Notes: a model not told the origin generated them from the sequence alone. A stretch of 64,000 nucleotides of DNA from Nannocystis pusilla (GCF_026626665.1 NZ_JAPNKE010000002.1:600501-664500), one strand, 5' to 3'. Shown: positions 41,384 to 52,177, counted from the stretch's first letter. Numbers and translations are program-made.

Positions 41384-42310
41384 GTGCGCAGCGGGGCCGA
41401 GACCGTGACGGAGCATTCACAGCAACCTCTGGTCCGCTTCACGCCGCGGCCCCCGCTCGGGCCGCCCGCCCGGGTGGTCGGCCGGGTGACGCGGCCCCTG
41501 GAGGACATCTATCACTACGTGCTGACGCTGCCGTGGAGCCTCACCATCGCCTATTTGGCCGGCGCCTTCCTCGCCGTCAACATCGCGTTCGCCTGGCTCT
41601 ACACCCTCGAACCGGGAGGGATCGCCGGCGCACGGCCGGGCTCGTTCGAGGATGCGTTCTATTTCAGCGTGCAGACGGTGGCGACGATCGGCTACGGCGT
41701 GATGCACCCCGAGACCCGTTATGCGCACGTCCTCGTGTCGGTCGAGGCGATGCTCGGCATCATGTGCAACGCCCTCGTCACCGGCCTGACGTTCGCGCGC
41801 TTCGCTCGCCCCACCGCGCGGATCCTGTTCGGGGCGCGGGCCGTGATCGGGCCGGCCGATGGGTCGCCACACCTGATGATTCGCATGGCCAATTGGCGGC
41901 ACAACCTGCTCACCGACGTGCGCGTGCAGGTGCTCCTGCTGTGCGAAGCGATCGGCGAGGACGGCGAGCCGGTGCAGCGCGCGATCGAGCTGCCGCTCGT
42001 CGTCGACGAGACGCCGATCCTCCCCGTGACCTGGACGGTGAAGCACAGGATCGACGCGCACAGCCCGTTGCAGGGGCCGGACCCACTCGCCCGGCTGCGC
42101 GCGGCCGGGGCGGAGTTGGTCGTCTGCCTGCGCGGGATCGACGACACCTTCAACACCGAGATCCACGCGCGTCACCGCTATACGCTCGACGACATCGTCG
42201 TCGGCGCGGTATTCGAGAGCGTCCTGGTGCCGCGGGCCGACGGCTCGCGCGTCCTCGACTATCGCTCGTTCCACCGCGTCCGGGTGGTCGATGCGCCCCC
42301 GCCTTCATGA
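41384..42310 (+). CDS. Inward-rectifier (KirBac-type) potassium channel
   Basis: 308 residues from GTG 41384; GTG 41405 is an alternative. TM1 is about residues 50-75 (SLTIAYLAGAFLAVNIAFAW). The pore helix and selectivity filter run SFEDAFYFSVQTVATIGYG with TIGYG at 101-105, and TM2 is about 120-145. The remaining ~160 residues are the cytoplasmic immunoglobulin-like Kir domain (LMIRMANWRHNLLTDVRVQV, WTVKHRIDAHSPL). It conducts potassium across the inner membrane as a tetramer, with gating by lipids or ligands known for the family. The stop lies 91 bases from the convergent kinase gene. Confidence 0.93.
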   Translation: MRSGAETVTEHSQQPLVRFTPRPPLGPPARVVGRVTRPLEDIYHYVLTLPWSLTIAYLAGAFLAVNIAFAWLYTLEPGGIAGARPGSFEDAFYFSVQTVATIGYGVMHPETRYAHVLVSVEAMLGIMCNALVTGLTFARFARPTARILFGARAVIGPADGSPHLMIRMANWRHNLLTDVRVQVLLLCEAIGEDGEPVQRAIELPLVVDETPILPVTWTVKHRIDAHSPLQGPDPLARLRAAGAELVVCLRGIDDTFNTEIHARHRYTLDDIVVGAVFESVLVPRADGSRVLDYRSFHRVRVVDAPPPS

Positions 42311-42376
42311 GCGGCGCGGTGGGTTCGCCGGCGGCGACACCGGATCATGAGCGAGGGAGCCGAGCGGGTCCGCGAG

Positions 42377-42390
42377 TGTCCGATGGGACA
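42377..42390 (-). terminator. TGTCC-N4-GGACA hairpin after the kinase-TPR gene
   Basis: A 5-bp stem with a GATG/CATC loop, 11 bases past the stop on the minus strand and between convergent genes. It belongs to a small family of similar stems in this window (58889, 63214, 63337). Confidence 0.45.
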
Positions 42391-42401
42391 TGTCTCTTGC
42401 G

Positions 42402-45400
42402 TCAGCCGCCCATTCGCGGCCGCGCGAGCCAGGCCTCGACGGCGGCGCGCTCGCGGCGGAAGCCGTCGCCGGCGGCGCGCAGGACGTCGAGGGCGGCGCG
42501 CGCCTCGGCCGCCGCGGCGTCGGGCTCGGCGAGCAGGCGGGCGCGCTCGAAGCGGAGCAGCGCGAGCGCGGGCAGGTCGGGGTCGGCCTCGCGGACGAGG
42601 ATCTGCTCGGCGCGAGCGAGGCGGCCGAGCCCGGCGTCGCGGCGACCGGCGGCGGCCTCGCTGACGCCGAGGCGAACGAGGACGGCGGCCAGGCGCGGGT
42701 TGTCCTCGGCGACGACCTCTTCGAGCAGCGCGAGCGCGGCCGCGGCGGCCCGCGCGGCCTCGTCGAAGCGGCCGAGCCCCTGATACGCCAGGGCCTCGTG
42801 CTCGCGGGCCCGGGCGAGCTGCAGGCGCGGGCGCGGGCCGTCGAGGTCCAGCGCGCGGGCCGTCGCGTCGGCGAGCGCGAGCACCTCGGCGTGACGGCCG
42901 AAGCTCGCCTCGAGGTCGGCGAGGTCGCCCTCGAGCTCGCGCCAGCGCGGGTGTCCCGGCGGGGTGCCGCGGAGCCGCTCGCGGGCGCGGGCGTGATGGT
43001 CCAGCGCCGCGTCGCGGGCGCCGCGGAGGGCGGCGAGGTGGGCCCGCAGGACCTCGACGTCGGCGGCGGCCCATGCGTCGCCGCCGAGCGCCTGGAGGTG
43101 CAGGTCCGCGGCGGCGAGGTGCGCCTCGGCGTCGTCGGGGCGGCGCCGCTCGAGCGCGAGCCAGCCGAGCTGGCGCTCGACGAACGCCAGCGTCGCGTGG
43201 TCCGGATCGGGGCGCGACGTCGCGCCCTGGCGCGCGGCCTCCAGCGCGACCGCGGCGTCGCGCAGGCGGCCGTGCTTGAGCCGCACCATGCCGAGGTTGG
43301 CTCGCACCAGGAGGGCCAGCGGGTGGGTCGCGCCGAAGGCCCGTTCGGCCAGCTCGCCGGCGTCGCCGAGCGCCTCGATCGCCGCGCCGGTGCGCCCGAG
43401 GTCGTTCCGCAGGGTGCCGAGGTTGGCCAGCGTGTAGACCAACTCGCCGGAGTCGGGGCCGAACGCGGCCGTCTTGGCCGCGACCGCCGCCACCAGCAGC
43501 GGCTCGGCGCGCGTCCACTCGCCGAGGCCGAGCCACACCGCGCCCATGTTGTTGAGGTACTCGCCGCGCAGGCGCCCGTCGTCGGCGACGCGATCGAGCA
43601 GGGCCAGCACGAACTCCTCGTCGCGGAGGGCGTCGTCGCGGCGCCCGAGGCGGTAGCCGCGGACGAAGATCCGGCGGGCCAGGGCCTCGATCGCCGCGCG
43701 ATCGTGGCCGCCGGCGAGGCCCTCGCGGACGGCGGCGGTCAGCGCGGCGTCCGCCGCCTCGGCGCGCTCGCTCAGGAGAGCGCGGCCGCGCAGCAGCGCC
43801 AGCTCGGCGGCGAAGGGCCGGTGCCCGGTGGCGGCGACGTCGGCCGCGACCGCGTCGGCGGCCGCGACCGCGCGCGCGTACAGGCCCGTGCTCTCGAGCG
43901 CGCGCACGTGGGCGAGCCCGACCTGCGTCCGCCCGACCGCCGAGGCGCGCGCCGGGTCGGCCGGCGGGCGCAGCGGGTCGGCGAGCAGCCCCTCGAGGTC
44001 GCCGCACGCCTCGATCGGCGGCAGCGACCCGGCCGCCAGCGCCGCTCGCGGCAGGGCGGCCGGGTCGGCCTGCGCGAGCACGCCGGTCAGCTCGGCCAGG
44101 GCGGTGCGGCGCAGCTCGAGGCAGCGCACGCGCAGGTCGTACTGGGTGTCGGACTGGCGCCCGGCTCGGTGGGCCTCGCAGGCGTCGGTGAGCGCCGCCC
44201 GCCAGGCCGCGGCGTAGCGGTCGAGGTCGCGGCCGACGCGCTCCCAGGTCGAGGCGGCGAAGGGCTGGCGGCTGCCCAGGAGCGCCGCCGCGATCGCGGC
44301 GCGCCGGCCGTCGTCCCACACGCCGCGCAGCTTGGCGGCGCCGTCGGGGCAGCGCGCGCCGGGCGAGGTCGCGAGCGCGCCCGCGAGCGCGCCGAGCAGC
44401 CCGAGCGCCGCACCGAACAGGCCGATCCGGGCGCGCCGGCGGCGGGTCACGGCGGGGTCGGCGAGCAGCGCGGCGAGCAGCGCGCCCATCGACGGGTGGC
44501 GCTGCGCCGGGTCGGGCGCGAGGCCGCGGACGATCGCGCGCCGCACCCACGACGGCACCGGCGAGTCCGGCGGCGCCGGAAGCACTTGCCCGGCCCGGAC
44601 CGCGGTGAGCAGGGCGGCCAGCGAGTCGGTCGGGAAGGGCAGGGCGCCGTAGAGCGCCTGATAGGCGGTCACGCAGAAGCTGAACTGGTCGCTCCGGGGG
44701 TCGCAGGGGCGGCCTTCGTGCTGCTCGGGGGCCATGTAGGCCGGCGTGCCGGCGACCGCGCCGGCGCGGGTCAGCGGGCGGTCGAGGAGCGGGGCCTCGT
44801 CGGCCGGGTCGTCGCCCGCGGGCGGCGGCTCGGCGGCGACGTGGGTCCGCGCGAGCCCGAAGTCGGCGACCTTCACCGCGCCGTCGACCCCGACCAGCGT
44901 GTTGTGCGGCTTGTAGTCGCGATGCACGAGGCCGGCCCGGTGCGCCGCCTCGAGGCCGCGCCCGGCCGCCACCAGGATCGGGAGCACGGCCCGCCAGTCG
45001 CGCGGCGCGGCCTTCAGCCAGGCGTCGAGGCTGTGGCCGCGGACGAACTCCATGGCGATGAAGCGCTGCGGGCCGTGGCTGCCGACCTCGAACACCGAGA
45101 CGATGTTGGGGTGCGACAGCCGGGCCATCGCCTGCGCCTCGCGCAGCAGCCGCGCGTCGCCGCCGCCCGTGAGCCCGCGCGGGTGCAGCAGCTTGAGCGC
45201 GACCTTGCGGTCGAGCAGGGCGTCGTAGGCGGCGTAGACCACGCCCATGCCGCCCTCGCCGAGCCGCTCCAGCACGGTGAAGCGACCGACCTGCAGCGAG
45301 CCCGCCTGCGGCCCGAACAGGCGCGCGTGCATCAGCGCCATCGCCAACGGGTCGTCGCCGGCCTGCATCGCCCCGGGCGCGGCGCCGAGGAGGGCGATGA

Positions 45401-45449
45401 GAGGGGCTCCGCCGGTCGGCCCCGGGCTCGCAGGGTCGCCCGCGGACAC
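42402..45449 (-). CDS. Ser/Thr protein kinase with long TPR-type C-terminal region
   Basis: 1015 residues from GTG 45449. A TTG at 45536 would add 29 residues but overlaps the AT-rich promoter region, so I prefer the GTG. The kinase domain (about 55-320) has GEGGMGVVY, Lys86 in VALKLL, HRDYKPHN with catalytic Asp178 (Tyr replaces the usual Leu) and DFG Asp196. A membrane span follows (about 340-360, IGLFGAALGLLGALAGALA). The rest is periplasmic, or cytosolic if the span is a hinge, and consists of Ala/Leu-rich helical pairs typical of TPRs (LNNMGAVWLGLGEWTRAEPL, YTLANLGTLRNDLGRTGAAI). It probably phosphorylates partners in a signalling complex. It is divergent from the ADYC lipoprotein gene; the ECF sigma gene lies two genes away. 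Confidence 0.9.
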   Translation of the reverse strand: MSAGDPASPGPTGGAPLIALLGAAPGAMQAGDDPLAMALMHARLFGPQAGSLQVGRFTVLERLGEGGMGVVYAAYDALLDRKVALKLLHPRGLTGGGDARLLREAQAMARLSHPNIVSVFEVGSHGPQRFIAMEFVRGHSLDAWLKAAPRDWRAVLPILVAAGRGLEAAHRAGLVHRDYKPHNTLVGVDGAVKVADFGLARTHVAAEPPPAGDDPADEAPLLDRPLTRAGAVAGTPAYMAPEQHEGRPCDPRSDQFSFCVTAYQALYGALPFPTDSLAALLTAVRAGQVLPAPPDSPVPSWVRRAIVRGLAPDPAQRHPSMGALLAALLADPAVTRRRRARIGLFGAALGLLGALAGALATSPGARCPDGAAKLRGVWDDGRRAAIAAALLGSRQPFAASTWERVGRDLDRYAAAWRAALTDACEAHRAGRQSDTQYDLRVRCLELRRTALAELTGVLAQADPAALPRAALAAGSLPPIEACGDLEGLLADPLRPPADPARASAVGRTQVGLAHVRALESTGLYARAVAAADAVAADVAATGHRPFAAELALLRGRALLSERAEAADAALTAAVREGLAGGHDRAAIEALARRIFVRGYRLGRRDDALRDEEFVLALLDRVADDGRLRGEYLNNMGAVWLGLGEWTRAEPLLVAAVAAKTAAFGPDSGELVYTLANLGTLRNDLGRTGAAIEALGDAGELAERAFGATHPLALLVRANLGMVRLKHGRLRDAAVALEAARQGATSRPDPDHATLAFVERQLGWLALERRRPDDAEAHLAAADLHLQALGGDAWAAADVEVLRAHLAALRGARDAALDHHARARERLRGTPPGHPRWRELEGDLADLEASFGRHAEVLALADATARALDLDGPRPRLQLARAREHEALAYQGLGRFDEAARAAAAALALLEEVVAEDNPRLAAVLVRLGVSEAAAGRRDAGLGRLARAEQILVREADPDLPALALLRFERARLLAEPDAAAAEARAALDVLRAAGDGFRRERAAVEAWLARPRMGG

Positions 45450-45530
45450 GGCGGCGAGCCTATCGGTCAGCCCCGAGCGCCGCAACGCCGCCCCAGGTTG
45501 CGCGGCTCCGCGCCGCGCGAAAAAAGATCG

Positions 45531-45546
45531 CGACAATCGTCAATTG
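45531..45546 (+). promoter_or_regulatory. Putative promoter/operator element shared with 47288
   Basis: CGACAATCGTCAATTG lies 51 bases before ATG 45582. An almost identical string (CGACAATCGTCATTG, 47288-47302) lies 35 bases before ATG 47323. Both genes encode lipoproteins flanking an ECF sigma gene. Reading this as a shared control site is inference. Confidence 0.35.
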
Positions 45547-45581
45547 ATTCCGCCGCGCCGAGACTTGTCCCGCCGAGACCC

Positions 45582-46491
45582 ATGCAGTCATTCACCAGGG
45601 CCATCTTCATCCTCGTCGCGCTCGTCGGTCCGGCCTGTGCGCCCGAGGACGACCTCGAGTTCCGCACCACCCTCGGCGGCGGCGGCGGCAGCGGCGGCGG
45701 CACCGTCTTCAACACCCACGCGCTCGAGAAGCGCCACTTCTCCGAGCTGACGCCGGCCCACGAAGACTCGCTCGGCGTGGCGCTCGTCGACGTCGAGCTC
45801 GGCGACGGCGCAGGCGTCGCGTCGTTCGCGGTCGTCGACGGCGCGCTCGTCGTCGAGGACGACCGCGGCGAGAAGCGCGAGGGCGCGGCGCTGGTCGGCT
45901 CGCGCTGGTGGGTCGGCAACGCCTTCTGGCTGCCGCAGGCGCCGATCGAGATCGCCGAGGTCGTCGAGGTCGACGGCGTGACCCACTACGTCTTCGTCCA
46001 TCAGGGCGACGGGGGCCTGGTGAAGAACTGCGTCGGCGCGACCGACGGGCTCGTGCGCGTGCTCTCCGGCGTGTCGCTCGACGAACAGACCGGCGACCTC
46101 ACGCCTTCACCGACGACGACCTTCCTCGCGTGCACCAACGGCGCCATCGGCAAGGCCGCGGCCTGGGGTTATTACGACCTCGCGCGCGCTCGACGACCTC
46201 GAGGTGTTCGAGACGGCGGTCCGCTTGGTGCGGGCCGACTACTGCTACGACGGGGAGTCGCACACCGCGGCCGGGGTCCCGTTGCTCGTCGAGGACATGT
46301 GGGGCGTGCGCGGGCCGACCGATCCGGGCCGGCCGATCGAGGCGGTGTGGGGCCCGCACGGCCTCGTCTGCGCCGGCGAGCCGCGCCGGGCGGGCCACGG
46401 CCCGATCGCTTGCGACGGCGTCGCGGTCCCGGCCTGCGACGGAAAGCTCACCAAGCAGGTCGACGCGTGGTTCGTGACCCGCCTGCCGTGA
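45582..46491 (+). CDS. ADYC-motif lipoprotein (frameshifted)
   Basis: About 303 residues joined. ATG 45582 starts the signal MQSFTRAIFILVALVGPAC, followed by a Gly-rich spacer. Residues 40-200 are a beta-rich domain (GSRWWVGNAFWLPQAPIEIAEV). The frame breaks in a CG run at 46181-46189: ...YYDLARA continues in another frame as LDDLEVFETAVRLVRADYC. The second part carries the ADYC motif (RADYCYDGESHTAAG), after which the myxobacterial ADYC domain is named, and a C-terminal pair of Cys. Export is clear; function is unknown for the family. It is convergent with the ECF sigma gene, only 19 bases apart. Confidence 0.75.
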
Positions 46492-46510
46492 CGCCGCGCC
46501 GCGCCGCGAC

Positions 46511-47140
46511 CTAGCCGCGGGCGACGAGCTGGCGCAGCTGCTCGGCCCAGGTGTCGAAGCCGACGACCGTGCTCTGCGCGAGCTCGGGGCTGCGGGCGAG
46601 CCGGGCGATCTGCGCCTCGAGGTGCAGCTTGGCGTCGCGGATCCGCGTCCGCACCGTGCCCTCGGGCTTGCCGAGGACCTCGCCGATCTCGCGCGCGGTC
46701 AGCCGCTCCCAGTAATACAGCTCCAGGGTGATCTGGGCGTCGAGCGGGATCCGCCGCATCGCCCGCAGCAGCAGCGCCAGCTCCTGCTCCTTGGCGTGGA
46801 GCTCCGCGAGGCCCGGCGACAGGTCCTCGCACGACATCTCCGACAGATCGAGGATCCCCCGTGAACGCGTCTGCTTTCGATAATGATCGTAGAGGAGGTT
46901 GCGCGCGATCGAATACACGTAGGCCGGGAAGGTCTGCGCGCTGCGCAGCGCGTCGCGGCCCTCGACGCAGGCGAGGAACGTCGCCTGCGTCAGCTCGAAC
47001 GCGTGCTCTCCGGCCTTGCTGCGGAAGAACCGCAGGAGCCCGACGTAGTAGCGGCGGAACAGCTCCTGCCCGGCCTGGCCGTCGCCGGCGCGCCAGGCCG
47101 CGAGGAGCGCTTGCTCCTCCGAATCGTCCGCTGCTGACAA
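46511..47140 (-). CDS. ECF-type RNA polymerase sigma factor
   Basis: 209 residues. Region 2 (about 15-85) has LFRRYYVGLLRFFRSKAG and FPAYVYSIARNLLYDHYRKQ. Region 4 (about 120-180) has LELYYWERLTAREIGEVLGK and GTVRTRIRDAKLHL. There is no region 1 or 3, as expected for an extracytoplasmic-function sigma. The start is TTG 47140, supported by a GAGGGAG ribosome-binding site about 8 bases upstream. No anti-sigma gene is adjacent. The nearby Ser/Thr kinase-TPR protein may control it, as seen with ECF factors linked to Ser/Thr kinases (inference). Its targets could include the flanking lipoproteins that share the CGACAATCGTCA element. Confidence 0.9.
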   Translation of the reverse strand: MSAADDSEEQALLAAWRAGDGQAGQELFRRYYVGLLRFFRSKAGEHAFELTQATFLACVEGRDALRSAQTFPAYVYSIARNLLYDHYRKQTRSRGILDLSEMSCEDLSPGLAELHAKEQELALLLRAMRRIPLDAQITLELYYWERLTAREIGEVLGKPEGTVRTRIRDAKLHLEAQIARLARSPELAQSTVVGFDTWAEQLRQLVARG

Positions 47141-47287
47141 TGTGTGCGCTCCCTCGGTGATCCGCCGCCGCCCCCGCGGCGCGCGACCCGGTCATCGTAG
47201 CCAATCCCCCGCGTCGCCGCACCCGCGGCGCTCGCGGACCGCCGCGCGCGGAGCCGCGCCGACTTCGGGTCGGGCCGCCCGTGCTCT

Positions 47288-47302
47288 CGACAATCGTCAT
47301 TG
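47288..47302 (+). promoter_or_regulatory. Putative promoter/operator element shared with 45531
   Basis: CGACAATCGTCATTG, 35 bases before ATG 47323; see the matching element upstream of the ADYC lipoprotein. Confidence 0.35.
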
Positions 47303-47322
47303 CCCCGATTCGAGGATCGATC

Positions 47323-50300
47323 ATGCCATATCGTCATCACCCCCTTTTCATCTCCGCCTGCACGCTCGCGGGCCTGCTCGGCTGCGAGGCGCCGGAGCCG
47401 GCGCCGGGTCCGGTCCCCCGCGAGGTGTCGCTCGAGGAGGTCATCCCCGAGCCCGCGCCGCCGAGCTGCCTCGACGACCTGAAGCTCGTGCTGCAACACG
47501 AGGACGGGACCGTCGACGTCACGACGTCGCTGGCAGAGGGGTTCGGGTCGCTCGCGCGTCCGAACGACCTCGTGCAGCTGAACTACGCGCTCGCGCCCGG
47601 GTGCGCGGCGGACCACGGCGGGCGCCTGTCGCTGGTCGCGTACACGTCCCCGGGGGTGACCCCGGCCGTGCTGACGCCGAAGCCGCCGTCGCGGGCTTTC
47701 GACATGCACACCACGCTGAACGGGGCGGGCGGCCTCCTGCAGGTGCGCCTGCCGCCGTGCGCGTTCGAGATCGACGTCGCCCTCGGCGAGCCCGTGCAGA
47801 CGTTCGCCGGGCCCGTCAACCCCTACGCCGCCGCGAATCGCCTGATCGCCGGCGGGCTCGGCGGGTACGGCAGCTGCGACGCGGTGCCGCCCCTCGCGGT
47901 CGAGCGCTTCGACCCGGCCGAGGCCGGCTGGGGCGAGGCGCCAGTGTCGGCTCACTTCGGCTGGAAGCTCGCCGCCGACGCCGACGCCGCGCTGACCTGC
48001 GCCCTCGACCTCGACGGCGACGGCGAGGCCGAGAAGGTGCTGACCCCGTGCGTGCGCGACACCGAAGGGATCAAGACCGCCGCGCTGCCGTTTCACACCT
48101 TCGCCGCCGTCGGCGAGCACCGCCCCTCGATCCTCGTCAGCGACGGCCAGCGGCGGATCTGGGCGGCCACCTCGATCTTCGCCAACCACCTCGAATACAA
48201 GCCCGACGTCGTGTTCCCCGAGGAGGCCGCGGGCTTCGTCGAGGCCGCGGTCGAGCCGGCCCAGCCGCCGGCGCTGGCGACCGTCAAGCTGCGCTTCGCC
48301 AGCCCGGGCGACGTGCCGGCGATCGCGCCCGGCGCGGTGATCGTCGGCAAGGGCGGCCCCAGCGGCTACATGATCCGCGCGGAGGAGGTGATGACGCAGG
48401 GCGACACGCTGGTAGCGATCGGCGTGGCGGTCGGGCTCGAGGACGCGGTCGCGGGCGGCTTCTTCGGCCTGCGCGACGTGGCCATCGACACCTCGAAGGC
48501 GGGCTGCGGCGCGGGCACGTGCCCCGGCACGGTCACGCCGGTGCCGGAGGCCCCGGGCGCGGCGGGGGGCGAGGCCCCGGGCCTGCTCGGCGTGCAGGCC
48601 GACGAGGAGGCGACCCTGGGCGTCAAGGTCGCGCTCGACGTCATGGGCGGCCTCGGCGAGCTCGAGGTGTTCGCCGGCGTGTTCGTCGAGCGCCTCGTCC
48701 TCCACTTCGGGTTGTTCGGGCTCGACCGGGTCGACATCACGGGCACGCCGTCGGGCGAGATCACTGTGGCGATCAAGGGCGAGTTCGAGAGCGAGTCGGA
48801 CGACTTCGGCGAGTACGTGGTCGGCACCCTGCCGACGCCGGTGCCGCTGACGGTGTGGATGGTGCCCAAGGCGACCTTCGCGGCCGCGCTCAAGGCGCTG
48901 CTCAAGGGCTCGATCCGCGCGCCGTTCTCGATCGTGTACGACGAGGCCGGCTGGCGCACCCAGGTCGACCCGAAGATCAACGGCGAGGCGGGGCCCGGGG
49001 GCGGCTTCGAGGTCGAGGGCGAGGTCAAGGTCGAGGTCGCCCCCGAGTTCGAGCTGCGCCTCGCGTTCCTGCAAGGCCCCTACGCCGCGCCCAAGCTCGG
49101 GCTCGGGCTCAAGGCGACCCACGACACCTGCAAGGGCTGCCTCACCGCCTTCGTCGACGGCGGCGCCGAGGTCGGCTGGCACTCCGACGTGTGGGTCGAC
49201 GGCGAGGTGTTCGAGCCGCAGGAGGTCACCCTCTTCGAGGTCGAGCTGCTCAAGAAGTGCTGGGAGATGCCGGTCGTCCCCGAGCTCTGCGAGGACCCGG
49301 ACCAGGACCCGGAGGAGCCCGGCGGCGGCAGCTACGCCGACGTCCACCTCATCTCGCACGACGGACTGCTCTTCGAATTCCAGGCCGGCGGCGAGTTCGT
49401 GCTCACCCGCGCGACCGAGGGCGCGCCCTTCGAGGTGCAGACCCGCCAGGAGCCCTTCGGCGAGCAGCTCGCGCTGTCGTACAACACCGCGATGGCGACG
49501 GTGGTCGACGGCCACCGCGTCGGTCTCTACACGCGAATGCCTTCGACGCTGTATGTCGACGGCGTCCCGACGGAGCTGGCCAACGGCGAGACCCTCGCGC
49601 TCGGCGCCGGCCAGATCGGCCTCGTCGGCGGGTCGGCCTACATGATTGATTACCCCGGCGGCGAGCAGGTCGAGGCCCTGAAGTCCGGGCAAGCCGACCG
49701 GAGCCACTTCAACATCTTCGTCCGCCTGCCCGCGGCCCGCGACGGCGAGGTCGAGGGCCTCCTCGGCGACGCCGACGGGGACCGCGCCAACGACATCCGC
49801 CTCGGCCCCGACACCTTCATGCCGCACCCGGTGAGCTTCGCGTCGCTGCACGCCCACGGCCCCGGGACCTTCGGCGCGGCCTGGCGCGTCGAGCCGGCGG
49901 CCTCGCTGTTCGACTACGCGGCGGGCGCCGACCCGATGACGTTCCGCGCGCCGCCCTACAGCCTGATGCCGACCGCCCAGTTCGGCACCAACGGCCCGTT
50001 CGCCGAGCTCGCGCAGACGGTGTGCGCGTCCTGCCCGATCCTCCTCCGCGAGGGGTGCCTCCTCGACGTCGCCCACACCGGCGACGCCACCTTCGCCGAC
50101 GCCTGCTCGCTCGCGCAGCCGGTCGACCTGCTGCCGCCCAGCGTCGACCCGATCCTCGTCGGCCCGACCCTGCCGTTCGACGACTGCGAGGAGCAGGTGG
50201 TGGTCTTCCGCGCCCCGGGCCGCGCTCGCCGACCAGTACCCGGGCGGCGAAGACTTCGAGATCCAGGTCCACGGCCTCGAGTCGCCGCCGATCCCCGGCT

Positions 50301-50545
50301 TCCCGCCGAGCTGGCGGCTCTACCAGACCTTCCGCACCACCGACGCGCCCGTCGGCGGGTCCGACTGGGGCGAGCAGTTCGTGTGCGAGCCGCTCGGCCC
50401 GAGCGGGTGGGGCGAGTGCCGGCTGCGGATCGAGCCGCGCGGCCAGGCGTGCGCGGGCGACCTGTGGATCCAGCACTACCGCTGGTCGGTGAAGCCGCTC
50501 ACCGGCCCCGGTGCGATGGTCCAGGGGTACTTCACGGCGCCCTGA
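47323..50545 (+). CDS. Large lipoprotein with VWD-type domain (frameshifted near the 3' end)
   Basis: About 1074 residues joined. ATG 47323 has GAGGA at 47312-47316. The signal is MPYRHHPLFISACTLAGLLGC with the lipobox Cys. Residues about 30-660 are beta-rich with no family I recognise. From about 670, DVHLISHDGLLFEFQAGGEF and VEGLLGDADGDRANDIRL mark a von Willebrand type D-like domain with Asp-rich calcium-type loops. Cys pairs follow (CASCPILLREGC). The frame breaks near 50216-50226 (RAPG-RARRP versus ALADQYPGGEDFEIQ); a missing CG pair explains it. The last segment ends ...GAMVQGYFTAP at TGA 50543-50545. It is likely a surface adhesion or matrix protein (inference). Confidence 0.8.
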
Positions 50546-50967
50546 TCGCGGTGTCGCGACGCGTGGTCGCATGGACGAGCCCGGGCGCCGACGGACGGCC
50601 GTGGCGCCCGCTCGCGCGAGCGGTTCGATCGGCGCGACGATGGGGTCGACGATGACTTCCACGTCAGGCCGATCCGCGTCTCCGTCGGCGTTCGACGGAA
50701 GCTTCAAGAACCCCCGAGCACGTGTCCGCGCTCGAAACCGCATGGGTTGCCGGGCGCTGCGGCTCGCTGCGGCAGAGGCTGGATGACGCGAACGGTCGCT
50801 CCGCGGAGGAACACCGTGCGAACGTTCGACCCGCGTACGGGCGGACAGAGAGGGCCGATCCCCCTGTGTCCGCGACGCGTTCGGGCTCGCGTGGCGCACG
50901 TTCCGCGCGCGATGTTCCCGGTTCGCAGGCTTGCACCGCCTCGACGGGACCCTCTATGGTTCCGCCC
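50546..50967 (+). other. Intergenic region, with one perfect palindrome
   Basis: No gene seen. A 16-bp palindrome (CCGCTCGCGCGAGCGG, 50608-50623) lies about 60 bases after the VWD-type gene and could be a terminator stem. The FIST-STAS promoter lies near the right edge. Confidence 0.4.
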
Positions 50968-52177
50968 ATGAAGAGCGAATCTCGGCTCCTCGCCCGTGCC
51001 GTGGTCTCGCGCGACAAGCTCGCGCGCGCGGCGGGCGGGACGCTGGCGCGGGAGATTCGCGCAGCGTTCGGCGCGGAGCCTCCGGCGGTCGCCCTGCTGT
51101 ACGCGACGGTCGACCACGATCAGGAGGCGTTGCTCGGGGCGGTGCGCGAGGGGTTGGGCTCGACGCCGATCGTCGGCTGCTCGACCTCCGGGTTGATGGG
51201 GCGCGGTTCGTTTCACGAGGGCAACTACGCCGCCGGCATCGTCGGCCTCGGCGGGCCCGCGCTGCGGGCGGCGGCGGCGATGGTCGAAGACTTCGCGCGG
51301 GACACCGTCGCCAGGGGGCACGCGGTGGGGCGAGAGCTCCGCGACGGGCTGCAGGGTGCGTCGCCGCGGGTCGTGATCGTGCACGGCGATCCGCTGGGCG
51401 GGGCCGACTTCGAATCGTTCACGCGCGCGGTGCAAGCGGAGCTCGGCTGCCCTGCCGTCGGCGGCGGCGCCGGGCAGCCGTGGGGTGTCTTCGCCCAGAC
51501 GTACCAGTACCTGGGGGACCGCGTGCGCAGCGGCGCCGCCGTGGCCGTCGCGCTGGGGGGCGAGTTCGTCGCGGAGATCGCCACCTCGACGGGGACCGAG
51601 CCGACCACCTCGACGACCACGGTCACGCGCACCGACGGCAACGTCCTGCTCGAGCTCGATGGTCGCCCCGCCCTCGAGGTCTACAGCGAGTTCCAGGGCC
51701 GCGAGCTGTTGCGCGAACTCGACAACGAGGCGACCGCGAAGGTCGCCCTGGGGGTCGAGTTCGCGGCGCCGCCGGCCGAGTCGGACGCGTTGACGCCGTA
51801 CGTCGTGCGCGCCCCGTTCGCCCTCGACACGCGGCGCGGCGGGCTCGTCATGGCGGCGCCGCTCCCCGAAGGCATCCGCATCGTCTTCCATCTGCGATCG
51901 ATCCGCGCCGCCCTCGAAGGCGCCGAGCAGGCCGCGCGCGCTGGCGAGGCGCCTGCAGGGCCGAGAGATCCGGCTGGTGATGGGCTTCGAGTGCAGCGCG
52001 CGGACCGTGCCGCTGCTCGGCAAGCAAGAGGCGGCGCGCGAGCAGTCGCTGGTCCAACAGGCGCTGGCCCCCGACGCCGAGTGGCTCGGCATGCTGGCGT
52101 GGGGCGAGGTGGCGCCGTACGGATCGCACGCCACCTACTACAACTTCACGTATCCGATGCTCGCGCTGGCGGAGTGA
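50968..52177 (+). CDS. FIST-domain signal protein (frameshifted)
   Basis: About 403 residues joined, from ATG 50968; ATG 50956 is a possible earlier start. The FIST N region shows VALLYATVDHDQEALLGAV, PIVGCSTSGLMG and HEGNYAAGIVGLGG. The C region ends GMLAWGEVAPYG...HATYYNFTYPMLAL, the usual FIST_C ending. The frame breaks in a CG run at 51931-51941: EQAARA continues as LARRLQGREIRLVMGFECSAR. FIST domains are thought to bind small ligands such as amino acids in signalling proteins. The stop is five bases before the STAS-domain gene, so the pair is translationally coupled and probably works together. Confidence 0.82.

Noticed and set aside
42390..46514. 1374-residue plus-strand frame covering the kinase-TPR gene
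   Set aside because: Only its last part (from 45582) is real coding sequence; the rest is antisense to a kinase with all catalytic motifs.
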